A DNA stretch of 64,000 bases. Source: Solobacterium sp. Lineage in GTDB: Bacteria > Bacillota_I > Bacilli_A > Erysipelotrichales > Erysipelotrichaceae. The stretch's first letter is position 1. Every line of letters begins with the position of its first letter. This document shows positions 16,794 to 25,778 of this stretch, in pieces. The stretch spans positions 1-64,000 of the forward strand of contig JAFWEW010000014.1 of NCBI GenBank assembly GCA_017512725.1, read 5' to 3'. Below the pieces are notes generated by a model. That model made no database searches. It had not been told where the DNA came from and saw nothing but the letters and a program-made list of their open reading frames with translations. The position numbers and the translations under genes were made by a program.

Positions 16794-17570
16794 ATGTTTG
16801 CGAAGGAACGGCTGGAAGAAATCGCTGAAGCGGTTGAAAAGGAACAGCGGGTAACGGTAAAGGAACTCGCGGAAAAATATCAGGTTACGGAAGACAGTAT
16901 CCGTAAGGATTTAACCGTACTGGAGAAACAGGGGCGTCTTCAGAAAGTCTATGGAGGCGCGGTTTCCGTCCGCAGGAATCCCGGTCTGTATTCCAGCAGT
17001 CAGAGAATCAATGATCATGAAGAAGAACGGCAGGAACTTGCCGAACAGCTGTTTTCCCTTCTGAAACCGGGGATGACGGTATTTCTGGATGTGTCGGTAA
17101 CGAATATCCTGCTCGCGGAGAAAATAAGGAACAGCGGAATGGAACTGACTGCAGTCACGAATATGATCGCAGTGATGAATGTACTGGCCGAAGCAGAACA
17201 CGTGAAGCTGATCCTGCTGGGCGGAAGGATCAATCAGGAACGGGATGCGTTCTGGAGCGCTGCAGCGGCAGATGCCGCAGGGCGCTACCGGTACGATCTT
17301 GCGTTTCTTGGAACGGTCGGCGTCAATGCCCAAACCGGAGAACTCAGCACCTATCAGGAAGAAGACGGGATCCTGAAACATATTGTCATGGAACGGGCAA
17401 AGCAGAGCTGGGTCATTGCGGAAGAACATAAATTTCATGAAGAAGGGGATTACCGGTACGGGGATCTTAGTGAAGTCAGCGGTCTGATCCTGAGCAGGAA
17501 AGCTCAGCGAAAATACAAAGCAAACCAATCTGGGCAGACACGGTCTGCAGGGAGGAAGCGGCATGAATGA
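16794..17570 (+). CDS. DeoR/GlpR-family transcriptional repressor
   Basis: A 258-residue regulator with the DeoR-family N-terminal helix-turn-helix (VTVKELAEKYQVTEDSIRKDL, then a GRLQKVYGGAV wing). Its C-terminal sugar-phosphate sensing domain resembles an inactive phosphosugar isomerase (GMTVFLDVSVTN, NMIAVMN, LLGGRIN). Members respond to phosphorylated sugars. It heads the operon and its stop overlaps the glycyl radical enzyme start by 8 bases, so it probably represses the whole set and is relieved by a pathway phosphosugar. The tail of about 20 residues is basic and Gln-rich. Confidence 0.88.
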   Translation: MFAKERLEEIAEAVEKEQRVTVKELAEKYQVTEDSIRKDLTVLEKQGRLQKVYGGAVSVRRNPGLYSSSQRINDHEEERQELAEQLFSLLKPGMTVFLDVSVTNILLAEKIRNSGMELTAVTNMIAVMNVLAEAEHVKLILLGGRINQERDAFWSAAAADAAGRYRYDLAFLGTVGVNAQTGELSTYQEEDGILKHIVMERAKQSWVIAEEHKFHEEGDYRYGDLSEVSGLILSRKAQRKYKANQSGQTRSAGRKRHE

Positions 17571-19899
17571 GAGAATACAGCACCTGAAGGAAAAGATGCT
17601 CCGTGAAGAACGCTTTGCCAGCATTGAGCAGGCAAAGATCATCACCCGCATCTATCAGGAAAACGAAGACCGAAGTATCGCAAAGAAACGTGCGCTTGCC
17701 TTTAAGGCTGCCTGTGAGGAGATCGAAATCGCGATTGATCCGGAAGAGCTGATCGTCGGCAACCGTACAAAAGGGGTCCGGGCCGGCGTCGTATTTCCGG
17801 AAAGCGGCTGTTCCTGGGTGAACCGGGAATTTGAAGATCTGCCGAACCGCCCGCAGGACCGTTTTTCCGTAAGGGAAGAAGACATTCAGTATTTCCGGGA
17901 AATGATCTATCCCTACTGGAATAACTGTTCGATGGAAGAAGGCATCCGGAGAGAATACGGAGAAGAGATCAGACACATCAGCCGGGTGGTAAAGATCAAC
18001 CAGACTGACCATGCCCAGGGGCATATCTGTCCGGATGTGGGAGAATGGCTCCGCAAAGGGCCTTCCATCATCCGCCAGGAAATGAAAGCCCGGCTGTATC
18101 TGATCCAAGGAGAAGAACGGGAATTCTGTGAATGCGTCCTGCTGGTAATGGACGGTGCGATAACTTATATGAACCGCTATGCAAAACTGGCAGATCGGAT
18201 GAGTGTGGATTATCCGGAGTACCATGACAACCTGGTCCAGATCGCACAGAACTGCCGGAACCTTACCAGCCGTCCTGCCCAGCATTTCGGAGAAGCACTG
18301 CAGTCCCTCTGGTTCCTGTTTGTGCTGCTGCACCTGGAAAGCAATGCGAGTTCCTTCTCGCCGGGCCGGATGGATCAGTACCTTTATCCATATTATGAAA
18401 GAGACATTAAGAACGAAGGTCTGAATGACGAACAGGCACTGGAACTGCTGGAATGCCTGTGGCTGAAATTCAATCAGATCGTCTATCTGCGCAACCGGGG
18501 AAGTGCCAGGTACTTTGCCGGTTTCCCGATTGGATTCAATATTGCCCTGGGCGGTGTGGATGCGGACGGAAACGATACCTATAACCAGCTGTCCATGTTG
18601 TGTCTGCAGGCACAGAAAGAGATCGGGCTTCCCCAGCCGAATCTCTCCGTGCGGCTGAACCAGAATTCCTCGCATGAACTGATGCAGAAGGCAATTGAAG
18701 TCGTTGCCAGAGGCAGCGGGATGCCGCAGTTCTTCAATGATGAGGCGGTCATAGAGCCGATGCAGAAGGAACTGGGCGTGACCCTGAAGGATGCGCGCAA
18801 TTATGCGATCGTCGGCTGTGTGGAACTGACGACCAGCGGCAATGCCCTGGGCTGGAGCGATGCGGCGATGTTCAACCTGTGCAAGACGCTGGAACTCGCG
18901 CTCAACCACGGAGTGGATGAGATCACCGGGGAACAGCTGTGCGAAGATTTCGGAGGACTGGATACCTACGAAACATACGAACAGCTGGAGGATTCCCTGC
19001 GGAAGATCATTGACTACTACATCGATGAAATGATGAAGGCAGAGGAAGTCGTGGAGAAGGCGCATCAGAAGTTTCTGCCGAGCGCATTCCTCTCCTGTGT
19101 CGTCAATGACTGTCTGGAGCGGTGCGTAGATGTCACACGGGGTGGTGCGCATTACAACTTCTCCGGCATTCAGATGATCCAGATTGCCAATCTCGCAGAC
19201 AGTCTTGAAGCGATCCGGAAGCTGGTATATGAAGAACACGAGATTGCAAGAGAGGAACTGCTTGCGGCACTGCGGAATGACTTCAAAGGCTATGAAATGA
19301 TCCAGGCAAAGCTTCTGAACAAGGCACCGAAGTATGGAAACGATATCCGGGAAGTTGATGAGATCGGCGCAAAGTGGGCGGAGTACTTCCGTGAACGGAT
19401 GCGCGGATATCGAAACTACCGGAGGGGACCGGTTCATACCGGCATGTATACCGTATCGGCGCATGTGCCGATGGGCGAAAATGTCGGAGCGTCTGCGGAC
19501 GGAAGAAACAGCGGGACACCGCTGGCGGACGGCGGGATGTCTCCTTCCTACGGCAGAGACATGCACGGACCGACGGCGGTGCTGAAGTCCGTCTCGAGAC
19601 TGCCGGAATCATTGACGACCAACGGCGGATTACTGAATATGAAATTCCTGCCGGAGTTCTTTGAAACGGAAGAAGGCAGAAACAAATTCGAGACGTTCCT
19701 GAGGGCGTTTGTGGATCTGAAGATCCCGCATATTCAGTTTAATGTCGTACGGAAGGAAGACCTTCTTGCGGCAAAGGAACATCCCGATCAGTACCGTTCG
19801 CTGACCGTACGGGTAGCGGGTTACACCGCCTACTTCGTAGAGCTTGACGGGAAACTGCAGGATGAGATCATCCGGAGGACAGCGTATGAAGACATCTGA
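17563..19899 (+). CDS. pflD: PflD-type glycyl radical enzyme (C-O lyase, probable anhydrohexitol-phosphate lyase)
   Basis: A 778-residue glycyl radical enzyme. The thiyl cysteine lies in VGCVE (Cys419, with Glu421), which marks dehydratase/C-O lyase members and not true pyruvate formate-lyase. The radical glycine is Gly753 in RVAGYTA. Long stretches match E. coli PflD, e.g. ESNASSFSPGRMDQY, SARYFAGFP, TVSAHVPMG and GPTAVLKSVS. Established work assigns E. coli PflD and YbiW to ring-opening of 1,5-anhydro-hexitol 6-phosphates to 1-deoxy-fructose 6-phosphate. Downstream lie its activase and an FSA-like aldolase, as in E. coli. The exact substrate here is inference. Confidence 0.88.
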   Translation: MNERIQHLKEKMLREERFASIEQAKIITRIYQENEDRSIAKKRALAFKAACEEIEIAIDPEELIVGNRTKGVRAGVVFPESGCSWVNREFEDLPNRPQDRFSVREEDIQYFREMIYPYWNNCSMEEGIRREYGEEIRHISRVVKINQTDHAQGHICPDVGEWLRKGPSIIRQEMKARLYLIQGEEREFCECVLLVMDGAITYMNRYAKLADRMSVDYPEYHDNLVQIAQNCRNLTSRPAQHFGEALQSLWFLFVLLHLESNASSFSPGRMDQYLYPYYERDIKNEGLNDEQALELLECLWLKFNQIVYLRNRGSARYFAGFPIGFNIALGGVDADGNDTYNQLSMLCLQAQKEIGLPQPNLSVRLNQNSSHELMQKAIEVVARGSGMPQFFNDEAVIEPMQKELGVTLKDARNYAIVGCVELTTSGNALGWSDAAMFNLCKTLELALNHGVDEITGEQLCEDFGGLDTYETYEQLEDSLRKIIDYYIDEMMKAEEVVEKAHQKFLPSAFLSCVVNDCLERCVDVTRGGAHYNFSGIQMIQIANLADSLEAIRKLVYEEHEIAREELLAALRNDFKGYEMIQAKLLNKAPKYGNDIREVDEIGAKWAEYFRERMRGYRNYRRGPVHTGMYTVSAHVPMGENVGASADGRNSGTPLADGGMSPSYGRDMHGPTAVLKSVSRLPESLTTNGGLLNMKFLPEFFETEEGRNKFETFLRAFVDLKIPHIQFNVVRKEDLLAAKEHPDQYRSLTVRVAGYTAYFVELDGKLQDEIIRRTAYEDI

Positions 19900-20827
19900 T
19901 TCCGCACTTGTATTTGATATCAAGCGGTTTGCGGTACATGACGGAGACGGGATCCGCACAACGGTATTCTTCAAGGGATGTCCGCTGCGGTGCATCTGGT
20001 GTCAGAACCCGGAAGGGATCAGTCCCAAGCGGCAGGTCATGTACATGAAGTCAAAGTGCATCCACTGCCGGACCTGTGAGACCAAGGCATTCGGCCATCA
20101 GCTGACGTGGGTCAGGGACCATCCGGAACTGAACTTCACGTACTACGGCACCTATGACAATCTCGTAAAGGCATGCCCGGCCGGAGCGATTGTCTATGAC
20201 AGTGCCGCTGTGACCAGGCAGGAACTTCTGGACAAGATCCTTGAAGACCAGGTGTTTTACCGGGATACCGGAGGCGTGACGTTCTCCGGCGGAGAACCGC
20301 TCATGCAGGGAGAATTCCTGCTGGAGCTTCTGAAGCTCTGCAAAGAAAACGGGATCCATACCGCAATCGAAACCTGCCTGCAGGCCGATACGGACTTTGT
20401 GAAAGAAGTGGTCCCGTATGTGGATCAGATCTATGCGGATATGAAATTCTTCAATCCGGAGGAACACCAGAAGTATACCGGAGTGGATAACCGGATCATC
20501 CGGTACAACATCAAGCTCCTGCTGGAGTCGGATGCACGGGATAAGGTTACGATCCGGACGCCCCTGATCCCGAATGTGACGGCAGAGGAAACCAATATCC
20601 GGGCGATCGCATCCTATATCTCATCGCTGTATCCGGAGGTTTGTTACGAACTGCTGAACTATAACGATCTGGCTGGGGCGAAATACCCGATGATCGGAAA
20701 AACCTTCGGAATGCCGGAGAATACCAGACGATTCAAAGCACATGAAATGAAAAAGTTTTATAAGGCCGCACTGGACGGCGGCGTGAAAAACCTGATTACA
20801 GAAACCAAGGCAAAGGAGAGGAAATAA
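19886..20827 (+). CDS. pflC: Glycyl radical enzyme activase (radical SAM)
   Basis: A 313-residue activating enzyme that installs the glycyl radical. The radical-SAM cluster motif is CPLRCIWC (Cys32, Cys36, Cys39), and HDGDGIRTTVFFKGC and VTFSGGEPLMQ are standard. Between them should lie a ferredoxin insert with two Fe4S4 sites; here I see CIHCRTC and later KACPAGAI, so at most one site is near-complete and the insert looks degenerate. I start at 19886, where GGAGG precedes the ATG; it overlaps the enzyme gene by 14 bases. Its partner is the upstream PflD-type enzyme. Confidence 0.88.
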   Translation: MKTSDSALVFDIKRFAVHDGDGIRTTVFFKGCPLRCIWCQNPEGISPKRQVMYMKSKCIHCRTCETKAFGHQLTWVRDHPELNFTYYGTYDNLVKACPAGAIVYDSAAVTRQELLDKILEDQVFYRDTGGVTFSGGEPLMQGEFLLELLKLCKENGIHTAIETCLQADTDFVKEVVPYVDQIYADMKFFNPEEHQKYTGVDNRIIRYNIKLLLESDARDKVTIRTPLIPNVTAEETNIRAIASYISSLYPEVCYELLNYNDLAGAKYPMIGKTFGMPENTRRFKAHEMKKFYKAALDGGVKNLITETKAKERK

Positions 20828-20828
20828 C

Positions 20829-21509
20829 ATGGAATTTTTACTGGATACGGTTGAACTGAATGAAATCAAAGACGGCGTTGAACATCTGCCGCTGGCAGGC
20901 GTGACCTGCAATCCGTCGATCGTAAAGAAGACGGCACCGAAGGACTTCTTCGCACATATGCGGGAAGTACGGAACATCATCACGAAAGAGCGCACACTCC
21001 ATGTGCAGGTTGTCGCAAAAGACAGCGAAACACAGCTGAAGGAAGCAGAAGCGATCTTCCGGAACATCGATCCGGAAGTCTACATCAAGGTACCGGTTGA
21101 CTGGGAAGGGCTCCGTACGATCCGGATCCTGAAAGAAAATGGCTGCAACGTCACAGCGACTGCGATCTATGATCTCATGCAGGCATATGAGGCAATGGCA
21201 GCCGGCGCAGATTATCTGGCGGTATACGTGAACCGTGTGGGATCCATGGGCGGTGACCCGTATGATCTGATCGCTCATGCGGAGACCCGCATCGCGACGG
21301 ATTACTATCCCTGCAAGGTGCTTGGTGCGAGCTATCACAGCGTTCAGCAGGTCCGTGACTCCTTGAATGCAGGTGCACAGTCTGTTACCGTACCGCTGTC
21401 CATCCTGAAGGCAACCTATGGGAACGTCAATATCGGTGCTGCCGTTGATACGTTCACAAATGACTGGGAGTCGGTCTACGGCACCGGAGTGAATCTTCTG
21501 AACCTATGA
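20829..21509 (+). CDS. fsaB: Fructose-6-phosphate aldolase-like (FSA/TalC) enzyme
   Basis: A 226-residue short transaldolase-family protein. LDTVELNEIKD and AGVTCNPSIVKK open the barrel, IKVPV holds the Schiff-base lysine (Lys87), and YVNRVG places the tyrosine typical of FSA aldolases. FSA enzymes cleave fructose 6-phosphate or 1-deoxy analogues to glyceraldehyde 3-phosphate plus a hydroxyketone. Next to PflD-type enzymes the likely substrate is 1-deoxy-fructose 6-phosphate, giving hydroxyacetone. It starts one base after the activase stop, with AAAGGAGAGG upstream. The gene symbol follows the E. coli pflD neighbourhood. Confidence 0.85.
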   Translation: MEFLLDTVELNEIKDGVEHLPLAGVTCNPSIVKKTAPKDFFAHMREVRNIITKERTLHVQVVAKDSETQLKEAEAIFRNIDPEVYIKVPVDWEGLRTIRILKENGCNVTATAIYDLMQAYEAMAAGADYLAVYVNRVGSMGGDPYDLIAHAETRIATDYYPCKVLGASYHSVQQVRDSLNAGAQSVTVPLSILKATYGNVNIGAAVDTFTNDWESVYGTGVNLLNL

Positions 21510-22330
21510 TCCAAAAGTATTTGTTTCTGGATATCGACAATACTCTGTACAGCGGAAAGCAGGGCATTGTGCCGCAGTCCGCAAAGGATGCGGTAAAACA
21601 GGCGCGTGAGAACGGTTCCAGGATCTTTCTCTGCACCGGCCGCAGCCGGGCGGAAGCTTCCGATTATCTGGAGTATCCGGTAGACGGCTTTATCTTCAGC
21701 AGCGGTTCCCGCTGTGAAGTGGACGGCAGGGTGATCTATGATCATCCGATCTCAAACGAGAATGTCAATCAGATCTCACAGCTGGTCCGTTCGTTTGGAA
21801 TGGGTCTCCTGCTTGGGGGAGCGAAGATGGCGTATCTCGATGCCAAGTGTTACCGGGAAGTCGAAACGTATCTTACCCAGCAGGGCGGGGATGAAGCTTC
21901 CCGTCAGGAAGCCATGGAGAAAAACGGAATGCACCATATGGAAGAACGGGATCTGCAAGATCCGATCTACAAGCTGGGTGCTTCCAACCAGCGGGGTGTT
22001 TCGTTTGAACCGCTGATCAATGCCCTTCCGAAACCGTTTCGGATGATTCAGACTCTGGATTCCCCGACGGCCGTTTTCTGGGATATCAGTGACGGATCGA
22101 TCATGAAGAAAGACGGGATTCAGAAGATCCTGGATTATTTCGGTGCAGATCTGCAGGATGCGGTCGGCATCGGTGACAGCGGGAATGATACGGATATGCT
22201 GGAAGTATGCGGAATCGGAATCGCGATGGGCAATGCGGATGAGGAAGTCAAACGGATTGCGGATTGGGTAACAACGGATGTTGATGAGGACGGGATCTGG
22301 AATGCGTTCCTCCACATTGGCGTAATCTGA
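21506..22330 (+). CDS. Cof-type HAD-IIB phosphatase
   Basis: A 274-residue haloacid-dehalogenase phosphatase of the Cof subfamily. Motif I is DIDNTL, motif II lies in CTGRS, a lysine follows in SIMKKDG, and motif IV is GDSGNDTDML. These enzymes remove phosphate from sugar phosphates or flavin precursors. Its ATG overlaps the aldolase stop (ATGA), so it belongs to the operon. It might dephosphorylate an accumulating sugar phosphate of the pathway; this is inferred from position only. Confidence 0.88.
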   Translation: MIQKYLFLDIDNTLYSGKQGIVPQSAKDAVKQARENGSRIFLCTGRSRAEASDYLEYPVDGFIFSSGSRCEVDGRVIYDHPISNENVNQISQLVRSFGMGLLLGGAKMAYLDAKCYREVETYLTQQGGDEASRQEAMEKNGMHHMEERDLQDPIYKLGASNQRGVSFEPLINALPKPFRMIQTLDSPTAVFWDISDGSIMKKDGIQKILDYFGADLQDAVGIGDSGNDTDMLEVCGIGIAMGNADEEVKRIADWVTTDVDEDGIWNAFLHIGVI

Positions 22331-22345
22331 AAAAGGAGAGAAGTT

Positions 22346-22822
22346 ATGAAATTCGAAACCGAGATCTTTTCACAGTTTAACGACAGATGGGCACTCCTTT
22401 GCGCCGGTACGGCAGAAAACCATAATGCCATGACGATCAGCTGGGGCGGCATGGGCACGCTCTGGGGGAAACCGGTCGTTACGGTTTATGTAAAACCGTG
22501 CCGGTATACGTACCAGTTCATGAATGACAATGAATACTTCACCGTCAATTTCTTCCCGGAAGAATACAAGAACGCACTGACCGTTATGGGCAGCCTGTCC
22601 GGAAAAAACACGGACAAGGAAGCAGAAGCCGGCCTGAACGTCAAAGACCTTGGCGAAGCCGTTTCGTTTGAAGGAGCTTCCGTTACGATGGTATGCAGAA
22701 AGATCTACTGGCAGGATCTGGATCCGGCCAATATGCCTGCGGAGGTAATAAAGCAGCTTTATGTGACAGAAGCGCCGCATCGCATGTTTATCGGCGAAGT
22801 AGTGGAAATCATCAACGGCTGA
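22346..22822 (+). CDS. Flavin reductase-like FMN-binding protein
   Basis: A 158-residue protein of the flavin reductase-like split-barrel family (MTISWGGMGTLWGKPVVTVYV, YFTVNFF). Such proteins bind FMN and use NAD(P)H. GGAG lies before the ATG, 15 bases after the HAD gene, and a strong terminator closes the operon behind it. Its link to the glycyl radical pathway is unclear; a reductive step on hydroxyacetone is not expected from this fold. Another flavin reductase-like gene lies at 46.9 kb. Confidence 0.82.
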   Translation: MKFETEIFSQFNDRWALLCAGTAENHNAMTISWGGMGTLWGKPVVTVYVKPCRYTYQFMNDNEYFTVNFFPEEYKNALTVMGSLSGKNTDKEAEAGLNVKDLGEAVSFEGASVTMVCRKIYWQDLDPANMPAEVIKQLYVTEAPHRMFIGEVVEIING

Positions 22823-22828
22823 AACAGG

Positions 22829-22861
22829 ACTGTCTGAGATCAGAATCAGACAGTTTTTTTT
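22829..22861 (+). terminator. Terminator of the glycyl radical enzyme operon
   Basis: A perfect 9-bp stem ACTGTCTGA / TCAGACAGT with an 8-base loop is followed by a run of eight T. Confidence 0.88.
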
Positions 22862-22889
22862 CGAAGGACAGAGACAGCCGCGGCAGAAT

Positions 22890-22897
22890 GGTAAAAT
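22890..22897 (+). promoter_or_regulatory. Extended -10 promoter of the ligase gene
   Basis: The element TGGTAAAAT (-10 TAAAAT at 22892-22897) lies 20 bases before the ligase ATG. No clear -35 is present. Confidence 0.4.
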
Positions 22898-22917
22898 GAG
22901 TGTATTCGGGAGGCTTT

Positions 22918-24900
22918 ATGAACGAAGAAAAAATGAAAAAGATGCGGGAACTGGTTGATCGGCTCAATCACGCATCTGAGGCATATTACAACGGTCTTGC
23001 GGAAGTGATGACAGACTTCGAATGGGATGCACTGTTTGATGAACTCAAGGCACTGGAAGCAGAAACCGGAATCGTTCTGCCGGACAGTCCGACGGTCAAT
23101 GTCTCCGCAGACAATGTGGCTGGTCAGAAGGAACCGCATGAATTTGCGGCGCTTTCGCTGGCAAAGACCAAGAAACCGGAAGAACTGGTGAAGTGGGCGG
23201 AAGGAAGAGCGATCTGGGTCTCCTGGAAGCTGGACGGACTGACGCTGGTCGTTACCTATGACAACGGAAAGCTGTCAAAGATCGTAACAAGGGGCGATGG
23301 TCATATCGGTACGAATATTACGCATCTTTCTGCAGGGATCCAGGGAATCCCGCAGAAGATCTCCTGCAAAGGGCATCTGGTGATCCGCGGTGAGGCAGTG
23401 ATCTCTTATGCGGATTTTGATGCGTTCCTTCTGGAATCGGAAGAAGATTATGCCAATCCGAGAAATCTCGCATCCGGTTCGATGACGCTGAAAGACGTGG
23501 AAGAAGTCAAAAAGCGCCATATTCACTGGATCCCGTTTACCCTGGTCTATCTCGAGGAAAAGATCAATTCCTGGGGGGAACGGATGAACTGGCTGGACCA
23601 GCAGGGATTTACTTCCGTAGAGCGGGAGAAGATCGAAGATCCGGACAAGGAACATGTGACAGCGGCAATCGAACGCTGGACAAAAAAGGTTACCGACGGC
23701 ATCAACCCGTATCCGGTCGACGGACTGGTAATCGGATATGACGATACTGCCTATGCGGCTACCGGAAGCGTAACCGGTCACCATGCGACAAGAGCCGGCT
23801 ATGCCTTCAAATGGCAGGATGAGGCTGTGGAATCCGTACTGGATCATATTGAGTGGAGCTGTGCCCCGATTTCAATCAATCCGGTTGCGGTATTTGATCC
23901 GGTGGAGATCGAAGGTACAACGGTCAAACGTGCCAGTCTCTGCAACATCAGTGAGTGTGAGCGGCTCGGGATCGGCGGCAAGGGAAGCGTCATATCAGTC
24001 ATCAAGGCAAATAAGATCATTCCGAAGGTCATTCATGTCAGCAAAACCGAGGGGGCATTTGAGATTCCTGCACAGTGTCCGGTCTGCGGCAGTCCGACCG
24101 CAGTTCGGGAAAGCAAGATCAGCAAAACCAAAACCCTGCGCTGTACGAATGAGGAATGTCCGGCGAAACAGCTTAAAAAATTCACCCGGTTTGTCTCAAA
24201 GGCGGGAATGGATATCGACGGAATCTCCGAACAGACACTGGACCGGTTTATCAACGAAGGGTGGATCAAAGAGTATGCGGATATTTACCGCCTTGGCGAT
24301 CACCATGATGAGATTGCGGAACTGGAAGGGTTTGGCATCAAGAGTGCAGATAATCTTTCCGCTTCCATCGCAAAGGCAAGATCCGTACCGGATATCCGGG
24401 TGATCTTTGCGTTGTGTATTCCGCTGGTTGGGCCCGATGTCGCAAAGAAACTGCTGAGTGCGTACTCCTTCCGCGAACTGTTCCAGCAAGCACAGACGGC
24501 AGAAAACGAAGATTTCTTCTCTCACATTGACGGAATCGGACCGGAAAAGAGCGCAGCCTTCATAACCTGGGCAAAGAACCCGGAAAATCAGCAGATTCTG
24601 GAAAACCTTCTTAAGGAGATCCAGGTTCAGGAAAGTGAAACAACACCGGGAGGCGACCGCTGTAAAGGCCTGACCTTTGTGGTGACCGGTGATGTATATA
24701 CCTTTAAAAACCGGAATGAGCTGAAGGCTTATATTGAGTCACAGGGCGGGAAAGTGACCGGTTCGGTATCCGGAAGCACGTCCTATCTGATCAATAATGA
24801 TGTAAACAGTACTTCCGGAAAGAACCGGAAAGCACAGCAGCTCGGAATTGCGATTCTTTCCGAAGACGCCTTTATTGAACAGTTCGGCAGACCCGAATGA
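22918..24900 (+). CDS. NAD-dependent DNA ligase, divergent LigA type
   Basis: A 660-residue NAD-dependent ligase. The adenylated lysine is Lys104 in KLDG, followed by TRGDG, a four-Cys zinc finger (CPVCG ... CTNEECPAK), helix-hairpin-helix repeats and a C-terminal BRCT domain (FVVTGDVYTF, LISQGGKV-like). The order is that of LigA, but key N-terminal motifs deviate: the NMN-site box reads DFEWD instead of DxEYD, and the residues before the lysine are VSW rather than VEP. It may be a second, specialised ligase. The ATG at 22918 has GGGAGG upstream. Single-gene transcription unit. Confidence 0.88.
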   Translation: MNEEKMKKMRELVDRLNHASEAYYNGLAEVMTDFEWDALFDELKALEAETGIVLPDSPTVNVSADNVAGQKEPHEFAALSLAKTKKPEELVKWAEGRAIWVSWKLDGLTLVVTYDNGKLSKIVTRGDGHIGTNITHLSAGIQGIPQKISCKGHLVIRGEAVISYADFDAFLLESEEDYANPRNLASGSMTLKDVEEVKKRHIHWIPFTLVYLEEKINSWGERMNWLDQQGFTSVEREKIEDPDKEHVTAAIERWTKKVTDGINPYPVDGLVIGYDDTAYAATGSVTGHHATRAGYAFKWQDEAVESVLDHIEWSCAPISINPVAVFDPVEIEGTTVKRASLCNISECERLGIGGKGSVISVIKANKIIPKVIHVSKTEGAFEIPAQCPVCGSPTAVRESKISKTKTLRCTNEECPAKQLKKFTRFVSKAGMDIDGISEQTLDRFINEGWIKEYADIYRLGDHHDEIAELEGFGIKSADNLSASIAKARSVPDIRVIFALCIPLVGPDVAKKLLSAYSFRELFQQAQTAENEDFFSHIDGIGPEKSAAFITWAKNPENQQILENLLKEIQVQESETTPGGDRCKGLTFVVTGDVYTFKNRNELKAYIESQGGKVTGSVSGSTSYLINNDVNSTSGKNRKAQQLGIAILSEDAFIEQFGRPE

Positions 24901-24968
24901 GAAATAGAATGAGAATGAGAAATAGATTGTAGAAATAATTTGGCACACAGGCTAAAATAAAGCAGTAT

Positions 24969-25742
24969 ATGGCAACAACAAAGAAAACTAAAACCAAGAC
25001 CACCCAGCGTTCCGGTTCTTCCGGCAGCGGGCAGGTCAGGAAAAAGACATCCTCAAGAAGGACAAAAGAAAACCGGCGCACCATGATTATTTTCTGGGTC
25101 GCACTGGTGCTGTTTTTACTGCCGTTTATTATTCTCGGCTTTATTCTCCTTTCTGCCGCAATGGATACCGGCAAGCCGATCTTCGGTGACCGGTACAAGG
25201 ATGACCTGGATCCGGCAATTACATCTGCCGATCTTTCAAAGGTAGAATCTGCAGTTAAAGGGGTCGGCGGAGTTGAGAATACGTTTACGAACCTGGCAAC
25301 CGGAACCCTGCGCGTCTATGCGGATATCAGCGACAGCGCGGATGCGGAAAGTGCCAAGGCAAGTGCGGAACAGGTATACAGCGCAGTAACTTCTGTACTG
25401 AACCCGGGAACCTACTTTACCCAGAACAACGGGAAGAAGATGTACGATCTGGAAGTTCACGTATTCAATCAGAACAAAGATACGGAGAATAACTTCGTCT
25501 ATGTGATTGAAACCAAAACCAGTTCCATGGAGGCACCGATCGTTCAGCTTGTCAGTGAACCGATCGATGCGGAACTCGCAGAAAGTCTGAGACAGGATGT
25601 TGAGAACCGGAATAACCCGACACCGACACCGGCAGAAACCGATGAGATGACGGTTGGTGAAGGGGAAGTGGAACAGCTTCCGGATGATACGGAACCGGCA
25701 CCGGAGAACGGTTCGGAAACAACGGAAAATAGTGAAGGATAA
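24969..25742 (+). CDS. Single-pass membrane protein with Thr/Pro/Glu-rich tail
   Basis: A 257-residue protein. The N-terminus is very rich in Lys/Thr/Ser, a transmembrane helix spans about residues 39-63, and a folded extracellular domain (about residues 75-200) follows. It ends in a low-complexity Pro/Thr/Glu tail, as in surface-exposed linkers. The domain has two beta-rich repeats reminiscent of alternating DUF-type sensor domains, but I cannot name it. A perfect terminator follows. Confidence 0.72.
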   Translation: MATTKKTKTKTTQRSGSSGSGQVRKKTSSRRTKENRRTMIIFWVALVLFLLPFIILGFILLSAAMDTGKPIFGDRYKDDLDPAITSADLSKVESAVKGVGGVENTFTNLATGTLRVYADISDSADAESAKASAEQVYSAVTSVLNPGTYFTQNNGKKMYDLEVHVFNQNKDTENNFVYVIETKTSSMEAPIVQLVSEPIDAELAESLRQDVENRNNPTPTPAETDEMTVGEGEVEQLPDDTEPAPENGSETTENSEG

Positions 25743-25766
25743 AGGCATGCGGCGCATGCCTTTATT
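25741..25766 (+). terminator. Terminator
   Basis: AAAGGCATGC and GCATGCCTTT pair around a short GC-rich loop, overlapping the stop codon of the membrane protein gene. Confidence 0.75.
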
Positions 25767-25778
25767 AAAAGGTCAACA

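Noticed and set aside
17476-19566. Very long open frame opposite the glycyl radical enzyme gene
   Set aside because: It lies fully antisense to a well-conserved enzyme, has no ribosome site and its translation is His/Cys/Phe-rich with no domain. It reflects codon bias of the real gene.
17563-19899. Pyruvate formate-lyase
   Set aside because: True PFL has two adjacent cysteines at the active site; this enzyme has GCVE and PflD-type neighbours.
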